A stretch of DNA of 64,000 nucleotides, taken from Chryseobacterium indologenes. Lineage in GTDB: Bacteria; Bacteroidota; Bacteroidia; Flavobacteriales; Weeksellaceae. Location: contig NZ_CP018786.1 of assembly GCF_002025665.1 (NCBI RefSeq), positions 1,178,001-1,242,000 of the forward strand, given 5' to 3'. Position numbers and translations under genes: made by a program. Of the stretch, positions 1 through 7,581 are shown piece after piece (the stretch's first letter is position 1; the number at the start of each line of letters is the position of its first letter). Below the pieces are notes generated by a model that worked only from the letters and a program-made list of their open reading frames with translations, did not search any database and had not been told where the DNA came from.

Positions 1-767
1 ATAAATATAAATTAAATACCATTTGCCAAAGCGGAAGCTGCCCGAACATGGGAGAATGTTGGGGTGAAGGTACAGCTACTTTCATGATTTTAGGAAATAT
101 CTGTACAAGAAGCTGTGGATTCTGTGGTGTAAAAACAGGAAAACCACTTGATGTAAACTGGGATGAACCTGAAAAAGTAGCAAGATCCATCAAATTAATG
201 AAGATCAAACATGCCGTTCTTACTTCTGTAGACCGTGATGATCTGAAAGATATGGGTTCTATTCTTTGGGGAGAAACAGTGAATGCTGTCAGAAGAATTT
301 CTCCGGGAACGACAATGGAAACTTTGATTCCGGATTTCCAGGGACTTACAAAACACCTTGACAGATTAGTAGATGTAGCTCCTGAAGTGATCTCTCACAA
401 CATGGAAACTGTAAAACGTCTGACCAGAGAAGTAAGAATTCAGGCTAAATATGAAAGAAGCCTTGAAGTATTAAGATACCTGAAAGAAGCCGGACAAAGA
501 AGAACCAAAACAGGAGTAATGCTTGGATTAGGGGAAACTAAAGATGAGGTTTTCCAGACGATCGAAGATATCAGAAATGCCAATGTAGATGTGATTACAC
601 TTGGACAATATCTGCAGCCAACTAAAAAACATCTTCCGGTAAAGAAATTTATCACTCCTGAAGAATTTGATGAATTCGGGGATTTTGCAAGAAGCTTAGG
701 TTTCAGACACGTTGAAAGTTCTCCTCTTGTAAGAAGTTCTTACCACGCAGAAAAACATATTCATTAA
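1..767 (+). CDS. lipA: Lipoyl synthase LipA (5' end outside window)
   Basis: Radical-SAM enzyme that inserts two sulfurs into protein-bound octanoyl groups to make lipoyl cofactor. The frame is open from base 3 with no start in the window, so the gene is cut by the left edge; an internal ATG lies at 48. Before that ATG the frame encodes CQSGSCPNMGEC, the auxiliary-cluster cysteines (CX4CX5C) diagnostic of LipA. The radical-SAM CX3CX2C motif follows as CTRSCGFC. The C-terminal SSPLVRSSYHAE segment carries the conserved RSSY that ligates the auxiliary cluster through serine. All catalytic cysteines are present and about 254 codons are visible, against about 290 for a full protein. A strong terminator follows. 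Identity is secure; only the N-terminus is missing. Confidence 0.96.
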   Translation, partial: KYKLNTICQSGSCPNMGECWGEGTATFMILGNICTRSCGFCGVKTGKPLDVNWDEPEKVARSIKLMKIKHAVLTSVDRDDLKDMGSILWGETVNAVRRISPGTTMETLIPDFQGLTKHLDRLVDVAPEVISHNMETVKRLTREVRIQAKYERSLEVLRYLKEAGQRRTKTGVMLGLGETKDEVFQTIEDIRNANVDVITLGQYLQPTKKHLPVKKFITPEEFDEFGDFARSLGFRHVESSPLVRSSYHAEKHIH

Positions 768-774
768 AAATACA

Positions 775-800
775 AACCGTTCAGCAATGAACGGTTTTTT
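775..800 (+). terminator. Rho-independent terminator of lipA
   Basis: Perfect 9-bp stem (aaccgttca / tgaacggtt) closed by a GCAA tetraloop and followed by a T run. A near copy with the same GCAA loop lies at 19028. Confidence 0.9.
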
Positions 801-896
801 GTTTGTTAGGGATCAGGTAGCAGATTACAGGTGACAGGTATCAGCTGTGAGAAATTAGCCTGTGAGGGATTAGCTAATGAATGTGGCAATCTTTAC

Positions 897-966
897 AATA
901 ACGGCTGCCATCATTCCCATCCTTTGAAGGGGTGGCAAAAATTCAAAGAATTTTTGACGGGGTGGT
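897..966. repeat. 70-bp palindromic intergenic repeat, family A, copy 1
   Basis: Matches 19157-19226 at 64 of 70 positions by my count. Both copies hold the inverted repeat caaaaattc-aaa-gaatttttg and end in gacggggtggt. Both lie a short way downstream of a GCAA-loop terminator and of a G/A/T-rich degenerate stretch. It resembles REP or MITE-like elements. It encodes nothing I can support. Confidence 0.75.
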
Positions 967-989
967 TCATAACACTCATCAAAGCCTAC

Positions 990-1883
990 TTAACAAGTCG
1001 TATCCTTTTTAATCACTCCAATCCTCCCATTAATTTCAATCGGTCTGAAATGTTTCTTCTTAAACTCAGAAGGCGTTTCTCCTGTATGCTGTTTGAAAAG
1101 TTTATTAAAATAAGAAAGACTTTCAAAGCCCACCTGAAAACAAACTTCTGTCACAGACTGATCTTTCAGCAGGAATATTTTAGCCTGATTAATCCTGTAA
1201 TTGTTGACAAAATCTGTAAACGTCATATTCGTCTGCTTTTTAAAATACCGGCAGAAAGCAGGAGTACTCAAACTGACAACCTTGGCTACTTCGTTTACGT
1301 TGGGTTTTCTGTCGTAATTTTCATGGATATAATCGTAGATGGTTCCCATTCTGATTTTATCATTCAAAAACCATTTAATTCTGGTATCATCTTTATTAAG
1401 TTCTTTTACTTCAGTAGAATCGGCCAGGATTTGTAGTATTTCAATCAATCCCATCAGGGATTCAAAAGAGCCTTTATTTTTAATAATCTGTAGTTTTTCA
1501 ATAACAGTATTTTTGGTTTCTCCGGAGAATGAGAGCCCAAGATATGAACGTTCTAAAAGGGTTTTAATATTTTCAAATTCAGGAACAGGAAGGATGATAT
1601 CCTGAAGGAAACTTTCCCGCATCTGCAATACAAGCTGCTTGCATTCGGTCTGAATCCCATAATCAAAATTAAGATGGGGAACATTGGAACCAATCAGCAA
1701 AAGATCACTGTCTGTAAAACCTGAAATATTTTTTCCCACATGCCGGATTCCATTCACCGCTTCTACATAGACCAGTTCAATTTCCGGATGATAATGCCAG
1801 AAAAAACAGTTTTTCAGAGAAGGAGCAAATAGTTTAAACGATTTCCCTTTTTCAAACTCGATAATTTCTTTCTGGATCTTCAT
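990..1883 (-). CDS. AraC-family transcriptional regulator
   Basis: 297 residues. The N-terminal half resembles a cupin-type AraC sensor (FWHYHPEIELVYV). The C-terminal ~100 residues form the double helix-turn-helix typical of AraC/XylS: first HTH around VNEVAKVVSLSTPAFCRYFK, second around SVTEVCFQVGFESLSYFNKLFK followed by GETPSEFKK. The gene is divergent from the MFS exporter at 2067 with about 180 bp between starts, so it probably controls that gene and itself. The ligand cannot be read from the sequence. About 15 residues follow the usual AraC end, slightly longer than normal. Confidence 0.88.
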   Translation of the reverse strand: MKIQKEIIEFEKGKSFKLFAPSLKNCFFWHYHPEIELVYVEAVNGIRHVGKNISGFTDSDLLLIGSNVPHLNFDYGIQTECKQLVLQMRESFLQDIILPVPEFENIKTLLERSYLGLSFSGETKNTVIEKLQIIKNKGSFESLMGLIEILQILADSTEVKELNKDDTRIKWFLNDKIRMGTIYDYIHENYDRKPNVNEVAKVVSLSTPAFCRYFKKQTNMTFTDFVNNYRINQAKIFLLKDQSVTEVCFQVGFESLSYFNKLFKQHTGETPSEFKKKHFRPIEINGRIGVIKKDTTC

Positions 1884-2066
1884 TTTGTTCTTATTTGATT
1901 GTTTCTGAATTTAAAATTAAGTAAAAAGGTTAATACGGAGCAAATTTTTATCATTCAAAGAGGTGTGAAATTCAAACTTTCTTTCGATTTTTGCACTTTC
2001 AAAATAAAGATACTCAAGTGATCCTTTAATTTGAACAGAATTAATTCAGAAAAAGATTTAGATACA

Positions 2067-3269
2067 ATGAAGATTGATAAAAGAATAATACCACTGGCTA
2101 TCGGTGGTTTAGGGATAGGAACTACGGAATTTACCGTCATGGGACTGTTGCCGGATATCGCAAAAACATTACAGATTACCATTCCTCAAGCCGGACATTT
2201 AATTTCTGCTTATGCCATGGGAGTGGTTATCGGAGCTCCAATTTTGATTGGATATTCCGTAAAGTTTCCACCGAAAAAAGTGCTAATGGCTTTTATGATC
2301 CTTTTTACATTATTTAATGGGCTTTCTGCTATTGCTCCCGGGTACAATAGTATGTTGGTTATCCGCTTTATGTCCGGACTTCCTCACGGAGCATTCTTCG
2401 GTGTAGGAACAGTAGTCGCTTCAAGAATGGCCGGAAAAGGAAAAGAAGCATTTTATATATCCATGATGTTTACAGGGCTCACGGTTGCCAATCTGGCAAT
2501 GGTACCTCTGGTCACCTATATCGGACACACTTTCCACTGGAGGCTGTACTTTGCTATAGTAGCAGTGATTGGGCTTTTTGCCATCTTATTTTTAAAACTA
2601 TGGCTTCCTGCAATGGAATCCAATCAGAATACCCATTTCATGGAAGAGTTGAAATTTCTTAAAAATAAACAATCGTGGCTGGTATTGGCCATTACAGCGA
2701 TAGGATTTGGAGGATTGTTCACATGGTTAAGTTATATTACTCCTTTAATGACCGTAGTTGCAGGAATCAAAAGCAGCCAAATGGCTTACGTAATGGTTCT
2801 TGCCGGAGCGGGGATGGTTGTTGGAAACCTGGTTGGAGGTATTGTTTCAGATAAATTGGGCCCGGAAAAAACCTGCGCTCTTCTGATTTTCCTGATGATG
2901 ATCTCTCTTGGAGGTGTTTTCTTCCTTGCAGAGTATAAAAATATAGCTCTGGTACTGACATTTATGTGTGGTGCTCTATCCATGTCTATTGCTTCACCTA
3001 TCAATATTATGATGATGAAAGCTGCCCCAAGAAGTGAAATGATGGCTGCCGCTTTTATGCAGGCAGGTTTTAATATTGCCAATGCAATGGGAGCTTTCCT
3101 TGGTGGAATTCCTCTAGAATACGGCTACTCATTCAATTATCCATCATTGGTAGGAGTAGGGATGACTTTTATTGGAGTGGTTATCAGTGTAAGATATATG
3201 TATCTGTACGGCTCAAAAACTCAAAATGAAGAAGAAGTAGCCGCTGAATGTGTATCATGTGATAAATAA
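2067..3269 (+). CDS. MFS transporter, DHA1/AraJ-like exporter
   Basis: About 400 residues with twelve predicted membrane helices. The N-terminus (LAIGGLGIGTTEFTVMGLLP) is typical of the AraJ/YdhP group of drug or sugar exporters in the inner membrane, which use proton antiport. The frame is open upstream to a TTG at 2031, but the ATG at 2067 puts the start immediately before the first helix and is preferred. The gene is divergent from an AraC regulator and monocistronic, ending at a strong terminator shared with the next, convergent gene. The substrate is unknown. Confidence 0.85.
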   Translation: MKIDKRIIPLAIGGLGIGTTEFTVMGLLPDIAKTLQITIPQAGHLISAYAMGVVIGAPILIGYSVKFPPKKVLMAFMILFTLFNGLSAIAPGYNSMLVIRFMSGLPHGAFFGVGTVVASRMAGKGKEAFYISMMFTGLTVANLAMVPLVTYIGHTFHWRLYFAIVAVIGLFAILFLKLWLPAMESNQNTHFMEELKFLKNKQSWLVLAITAIGFGGLFTWLSYITPLMTVVAGIKSSQMAYVMVLAGAGMVVGNLVGGIVSDKLGPEKTCALLIFLMMISLGGVFFLAEYKNIALVLTFMCGALSMSIASPINIMMMKAAPRSEMMAAAFMQAGFNIANAMGAFLGGIPLEYGYSFNYPSLVGVGMTFIGVVISVRYMYLYGSKTQNEEEVAAECVSCDK

Positions 3270-3302
3270 AAAATGTAATTAATTCATTTAAACATACAAA
3301 AT

Positions 3303-3333
3303 AGCCTGTTTCACACTGAAACAGGCTTTTTTT
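3303..3333. terminator. Terminator between convergent genes
   Basis: Perfect 11-bp stem (agcctgtttca / tgaaacaggct) with a CAC loop and a T run on the plus strand. It lies between the stops of the MFS gene and the minus-strand SpoIIAA-like gene and may serve both. Confidence 0.9.
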
Positions 3334-3346
3334 ATAACATAAGTTT

Positions 3347-3727
3347 TTACGCCTCTACTTCATCTCCGTTTTTGCACCAATAGAGGGCATTATATAAATT
3401 TTCTTTGGGGAAAGATTTAAACTCTCCCGGCATCAGAACACTGAAAACACTGGTGAAATTGCGTATTCCTTCTTTATCCGTAACAATAGCTGAACGATTC
3501 CAGTTCGTAAGATTTTTCAATCCTAACAGCAAATCTTCAAGCCATGCGCCCACAGTAAAATTATCCAGATCGGTATCCAAATACAATAAATAATTCAGTT
3601 CACCGAATTGCTCTACCTTCTCTTTTACACGCGGAATTACCAGTCTTTCAAAATCCTCTTTCGTTACTTCTCCCGTTGCATTAAATGCTGCAACATTCTC
3701 CGGAGCTTCTGGAATAATTGTTATCAT
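3347..3727 (-). CDS. SpoIIAA-like (STAS-fold) protein
   Basis: 126 residues, cytoplasmic, without signal or membrane segment. The pattern NVAAFNATGEVTKEDFERLV followed by a LYLD strand and a C-terminal LMPGEFKSF segment fits the SpoIIAA-like family (PF11964), small STAS-fold proteins of unknown role related to anti-sigma-factor antagonists. It stands alone, convergent with the MFS gene and divergent from the oxidoreductase at 3843. No partner kinase is adjacent, so a partner-switching role is not supported. Confidence 0.75.
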   Translation of the reverse strand: MITIIPEAPENVAAFNATGEVTKEDFERLVIPRVKEKVEQFGELNYLLYLDTDLDNFTVGAWLEDLLLGLKNLTNWNRSAIVTDKEGIRNFTSVFSVLMPGEFKSFPKENLYNALYWCKNGDEVEA

Positions 3728-3842
3728 AAAAAATATTTTTTGGTGGTTTGAGTTTATAATAACAACAATAATTACACCATTATTTGGTGAATAATTGTTA
3801 AAAAAGGTATAAATATTGTTATTTTAAATGTAAAATAGTAAT

Positions 3843-5048
3843 ATGAATCTAAAATCAAATGAACCTTTTTGGCTTTTAAAAAATGGATTGTTAGCATCTT
3901 ACCCTTCTCTAAAGTCGAATGAAGAGTGCGATGTTCTAATTATAGGAGGTGGTATTACAGGAAGCCTTATTGCTCATCAGATGATAGAAGACGGCTATAA
4001 AACAATTCTTATTGATAAAAGAGAACTCTGTAACGGAAGCACTTCTGCTACAACTTCAATGCTGCAGTATGAAATAGATGTTCCCCTCTATGAACTGATA
4101 GAAAAAATAGGAGAGAAAGGTGCTGTCTTAAGTTATAAAGCCTGTAGCAATGCTATTGATATAATAGAAAAACTGACAAAAATAATAGGATCTAAAGCAG
4201 GTTTCAAAAAAAAGAAATCACTGTATTTTGCTTCAAAAAAGAAAGATGCAGAATGGCTGAAGAAAGAATATGAGGCCAGAAAACAAAGTGGATTTGAAGT
4301 AGAATGGCTGGAATCAGAGGATATTTTTGAAAAATTTGAATTTGAAAATACCTACGGCGGAATTTTATCAGAACAAGGAGCAAGTATTGATGCTTTTCAG
4401 TTTGCGCATGAGATGTTCATGTATAATGTGAAGAAAGGACTGAAGATATTTGATAAGACTGAAATGGTAAAAGTAGAGGAGCACAGGGGATTTAATGTGA
4501 TTACTGTAGACAGTGGATTTGAGATTAAAGCAAAAAAAATTATTTACTGTATAGGCTACGAAAGTAAAAATCTGCTGAAAGAAAGCTTTGTCAACCTGAA
4601 AAGTACCTATGCGGTAGTTTCTGAAATAGATGAAGAGAAGTTCAAAAATATCAGCAGCACCTTAGTATGGAATACCGATGATCCTTATCTCTACATGAGA
4701 ACTACCGATGATGGAAGACTTCTGATTGGAGGAGGTGATGAAGATTTTTATGATGCAGAAAAACGTGATGCAATACTCCATAAAAAAGAAAACGAGATTC
4801 TCAAGAACTTAAACAAAATAAAACCTGATTATCATTTTTATACAGATTTTGTATGGGCAGGAACTTTCGGAGAAACCAAGGATGGTTTACCTTATATCAG
4901 CGAACATGAAAATTTTAAAAACTCCTATTTCGTACTGGGCTTTGGGGGAAATGGAATTACTTTTTCAATAACAGGAATGGAAATGGCTTCATTGTTTATG
5001 AAAAATAAAAAACATCCACTGTCAAGATATTTTAAGTTTGGAAGATGA
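3843..5048 (+). CDS. FAD-dependent oxidoreductase (DAO family)
   Basis: 401 residues. A Rossmann dinucleotide-binding motif appears near the N-terminus as LIIGGGITGSLIAHQM, followed by an acidic-end strand (TILIDKR). The C-terminal VWAGTFGETKDGLPYI and GFGGNGITFSITG segments are typical of the glycine/D-amino-acid oxidase (DAO, PF01266) fold. No signal peptide, so probably a cytoplasmic flavoenzyme oxidising an amine. The substrate cannot be assigned. Monocistronic; a 17-bp inverted repeat follows. Confidence 0.85.
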   Translation: MNLKSNEPFWLLKNGLLASYPSLKSNEECDVLIIGGGITGSLIAHQMIEDGYKTILIDKRELCNGSTSATTSMLQYEIDVPLYELIEKIGEKGAVLSYKACSNAIDIIEKLTKIIGSKAGFKKKKSLYFASKKKDAEWLKKEYEARKQSGFEVEWLESEDIFEKFEFENTYGGILSEQGASIDAFQFAHEMFMYNVKKGLKIFDKTEMVKVEEHRGFNVITVDSGFEIKAKKIIYCIGYESKNLLKESFVNLKSTYAVVSEIDEEKFKNISSTLVWNTDDPYLYMRTTDDGRLLIGGGDEDFYDAEKRDAILHKKENEILKNLNKIKPDYHFYTDFVWAGTFGETKDGLPYISEHENFKNSYFVLGFGGNGITFSITGMEMASLFMKNKKHPLSRYFKFGR

Positions 5049-5095
5049 TTATGTTTTTACCACAATTTTTTTAAATAAGAATAAAGGTTATTTAC

Positions 5096-5158
5096 ATTCC
5101 TACGGAATGACAACTGCCTGGATAAATCGTTATTCCAATTGTGTCATTCCGTAGGAAT
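5096..5158. repeat. Long inverted repeat, family B, copy 1
   Basis: Perfect 17-bp arms (attcctacggaatgaca at 5096-5112; its reverse complement at 5142-5158) around 29 bp. A second copy with the same arms and a partly conserved interior (actgc-tg-ataaa) is at 41827-41891. Probably a non-autonomous palindromic element. Confidence 0.8.
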
Positions 5159-5199
5159 CTAGGTTAAACTCTTTGTTGGATAAAAAAAAGGATAAAATA

Positions 5200-5220
5200 A
5201 AAGCGGGCCTCAACCCGCTT
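5200..5220 (-). terminator. Terminator of the vWA gene
   Basis: 7-bp stem (aagcggg / cccgctt) directly downstream of the minus-strand stop. The plus-strand A-rich flank on its left is the T tract on the minus strand. Confidence 0.8.
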
Positions 5221-5223
5221 ACA

Positions 5224-6411
5224 CTACAAACTATACCCATTCTTTTTCGCAAGTTCAAGAATTGAACTCTCAATGGCTTTCCCAAGATCATCAGAATCAT
5301 CAGTTCCTCTTTTTTTCATTTCGGAATCTATATAAGTCTGGCGTTTTTTGGAAAGTTCCTCTATTTCTTTTTGAATTTTATCACGTGCTGCTGATTTGGC
5401 GGCAATTGTTTTTTGAATTTCTTCTTTACTTTTTCCTTTCAACTCCGCTGGAAGTTCACTTTCTTTGACATTGTCGATAAATCCCGCATCTTTTTCAGCT
5501 TTATCTACCAGATCCCAGTGGTCATTTTTGTAAGCATTCTTTTTAGATTTGGCAACTGTTCTTTCCACTAAATTGGATGCTGATTGTGCTTCTGCATTCT
5601 TATCCTGAGTGATCTGCTTAAGCCGGTATTCCGAACCGTGATTTCCGTAGTAGATATACGTATCATTCAGTTTTGCATTACATTCTGAAATTCTGATATC
5701 ATAAGGTGTTTCAATATAAAGAACCTTTCTGTCACTGTCGATATTGAAAAACTTTCCACCTCCTAATGAAGCTCCGTTTTGCCAGAAAGTCTGGATTCCT
5801 TCCTCCCTGCTTCCACAGAAAATGGTGTTGGTGTAAATATTTTTACCTTTTGCTTTCGAAACAACATCTTTATAATTTATTTTCCCCTGATCAAATGCTT
5901 CGTTACCTGCAATGTAAATCAGCTTCATACTTTTTTCATTTCCGTCCCAGTTGAGGTTGGCAGAGGCATCCCGAATGACAGCACCACAATATTCACTACC
6001 ACCGTTGGTTCTTAAGGCAAACAGCTTTTCAGAAACCAGGTCGAGATCCTGAGTAAGAGGAGTGACCTGACGGATGTAGTTTTCATCACGGATTCCGTCA
6101 TTGCCATATTCATAAAGGGCAATTTCAATCTCAGGAGCCTTTCCGTTGTACTTAAGAGTGGTCAACGTATTCACAATATTCCAGAGTCTGGATTTTGCCT
6201 GATCAATCAATCCGTCCATACTATTGGAAGTATCCAGTAAAAGAGCGACCTGAATTTTATTATCCTTTACCGTTGAGTTTACCGGAATCAATGTCGTTTT
6301 TTCTACGGGTAATTTATTGTCAGTATTACTATTGGAGCGGTTATCCGGAATATTACCAGAGCTTAAGAAAGCTGTACCTGCTGCAAGTGCTAAGATTTTT
6401 AAAGTTGTCAT
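5224..6411 (-). CDS. Exported von Willebrand factor A domain protein
   Basis: 395 residues. An N-terminal hydrophobic stretch (LKILALAAGTAFLSSG) suggests export. A vWA domain starts at about residue 53 (IQVALLLDTSNSMDGLIDQ) with an intact MIDAS DxSxS motif (DTSNS), so it should bind a metal and a protein partner. The C-terminus is lysine/glutamate-rich, probably coiled coil (EEIQKTIAAKSAARDKIQKEIEEL). It is transcribed toward the terminator at 5200. Its upstream region carries the same 21-bp-period direct repeat and TAATTTTA box as the SIMPL gene at 7444, which suggests co-regulation by the nearby LytTR system. The partner is unknown. Confidence 0.85.
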   Translation of the reverse strand: MTTLKILALAAGTAFLSSGNIPDNRSNSNTDNKLPVEKTTLIPVNSTVKDNKIQVALLLDTSNSMDGLIDQAKSRLWNIVNTLTTLKYNGKAPEIEIALYEYGNDGIRDENYIRQVTPLTQDLDLVSEKLFALRTNGGSEYCGAVIRDASANLNWDGNEKSMKLIYIAGNEAFDQGKINYKDVVSKAKGKNIYTNTIFCGSREEGIQTFWQNGASLGGGKFFNIDSDRKVLYIETPYDIRISECNAKLNDTYIYYGNHGSEYRLKQITQDKNAEAQSASNLVERTVAKSKKNAYKNDHWDLVDKAEKDAGFIDNVKESELPAELKGKSKEEIQKTIAAKSAARDKIQKEIEELSKKRQTYIDSEMKKRGTDDSDDLGKAIESSILELAKKNGYSL

Positions 6412-6481
6412 ATTGTTATTTTTTTATAAGTTATAATTAGGGAATAGTGTTTCGTTGTTTATTATTTTGAGTTCCTAGAAG

Positions 6482-6547
6482 TAAAATTATCTCTATTTAA
6501 GGCTGGAAATCGGGAAACTTGGTGAAACAGAAGTTTGACTTGGTGGA
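6482..6547 (-). promoter_or_regulatory. Putative LytTR operator and promoter of the vWA gene
   Basis: Two direct repeats acttggtgaa (6517-6526) and acttggtgga (6538-6547) start exactly 21 bp apart, two helical turns. Reading the minus strand, a -7-like box TAATTTTA (6489-6482) follows after 27 bp. I see no good -33 TTG, as expected for an activator-dependent promoter. The same arrangement with the same 27-bp gap stands before the SIMPL gene. Confidence 0.65.
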
Positions 6548-6769
6548 TGACAAAATAAGGAAGGCTCTAATTATATGTTTAGTGTGATAGTACTAATCTA
6601 ATGTGTAATTTCAATACTGTCGGAATTGTCAGGCTGAGCGGAGTCGAAGCTTTTACCATTAATCATATTTTAATAGATCGGTATGTATTGTCTTCAGTCG
6701 GAAAACCAATAACCTAATAGTACAAAACAAAAAAGCTGCCCCAAAGGCAGCTTTCTTAAATCTGTTATT
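6548..6769. other. Intergenic stretch with a short repeat-like motif
   Basis: No gene seen. It contains tgtcaggctgagcggagtcg at about 6627-6646, a motif type widespread as dispersed repeats in Bacteroidota, and at its right end the terminator of the SIMPL gene. Confidence 0.45.
6732..6754 (-). terminator. Terminator of the SIMPL gene
   Basis: 9-bp perfect stem (aaagctgcc / ggcagcttt) with a ccaaa loop, 16 bp beyond the minus-strand stop. The A-rich left flank provides the minus-strand T tract. Confidence 0.85.
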
Positions 6770-7444
6770 TTAAAGGATTTCATATTTTGTTTTGATGCTG
6801 TATTTCAGCTTGATGTTTTCGATATTATCAAAAGAAAAATCTACCGGAGCATCAGCCATTTCCAACTGAATATTGCTTGCTCTTCCTTTGTAAGCTACCG
6901 GCATGATCATATCGCTGGTGTAATCTTCTATTTCTACAATTTCAAGAGCATTTCCAGTTTTTTTACCCATGCTTTCCAATAAGTAGTCTGCTTTTTCTTT
7001 AGCGGCTTTCAAAGCATTGATCTTAACTGCTTTTCTGAAATCTGCAATTTTAGTATTCTTTACTTCTGCAATGTTCAGGCTGCTTACCCATTTTTGATTC
7101 AGATCTTCAAAGATTTTGCTAAGGCTTGATTTTGTACTGGCTTTAAACTGATAGTTCTTAGAAAACCTAGCTGTCTTAGAATAGATATTCTGGTACATGG
7201 ATTTGAACTTGATATCCTCGTTCTTTACTCCTGCGTTTTTTAAAATATCAAATAACTTCTTTTCATTATCTGCCAGATCGTTTTTATTATCAGCTTTTAT
7301 CCCGATGCTGAAGATAATTTCATCCGGTTCTACTTCCATTTCGGCAACACCTGTAACTTCAATTGCATTTTTCTTTACTTCCTGAGCATTTACAAAGCTT
7401 CCAAGGGTTAAAATTCCGATTAATAAAAAATGTTTCAATTTCAT
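6770..7444 (-). CDS. SIMPL-domain (DUF541) periplasmic protein
   Basis: 224 residues with a clear Sec signal (LLIGILTLGSFVNAQ). The mature protein begins with the family hallmark IEVTGVAEMEVEPDEIIF and continues with ALKAAKEKADYLLESMGK, the SIMPL/DUF541 (PF04402) core. Family members such as BP26 and YggE form periplasmic oligomers linked to oxidative and envelope stress, but the activity is not settled. Divergent from the histidine kinase at 7582; the 137-bp shared promoter region holds a LytTR-type direct repeat. This ties the protein to the sensor system and, by the duplicated promoter architecture, to the vWA gene. Confidence 0.88.
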   Translation of the reverse strand: MKLKHFLLIGILTLGSFVNAQEVKKNAIEVTGVAEMEVEPDEIIFSIGIKADNKNDLADNEKKLFDILKNAGVKNEDIKFKSMYQNIYSKTARFSKNYQFKASTKSSLSKIFEDLNQKWVSSLNIAEVKNTKIADFRKAVKINALKAAKEKADYLLESMGKKTGNALEIVEIEDYTSDMIMPVAYKGRASNIQLEMADAPVDFSFDNIENIKLKYSIKTKYEIL

Positions 7445-7475
7445 AATTTCCTGTTTTAAATTTTTAATTCTGATG

Positions 7476-7577
7476 TAAAATTACACTGACTGGAAACCAG
7501 ATTCCGGGAGACTTGGTGAAATGGAGGTTTCACTTGGTGAATAGTTTTTGAGCAGACTATATATATGTATATCTTTG
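7476..7577. promoter_or_regulatory. Divergent promoter region with LytTR-type operator
   Basis: Direct repeats acttggtgaa at 7511-7520 and 7532-7541 are identical and 21 bp apart. Leftward, a TAATTTTA box (7483-7476, minus strand) for the SIMPL gene follows after 27 bp. Rightward, TTG (7548-7550), 19 bp and TATCTTTG (7570-7577) form a good Bacteroidota promoter for the kinase gene. The operator abuts the -33 element of the kinase promoter, an activator-like position. Confidence 0.7.
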
Positions 7578-7581
7578 TTTT

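Noticed and set aside
831..1436. Plus-strand open frame of 201 codons
   Set aside because: It runs antisense through the AraC gene and starts inside repeat family A; no domain or signal.
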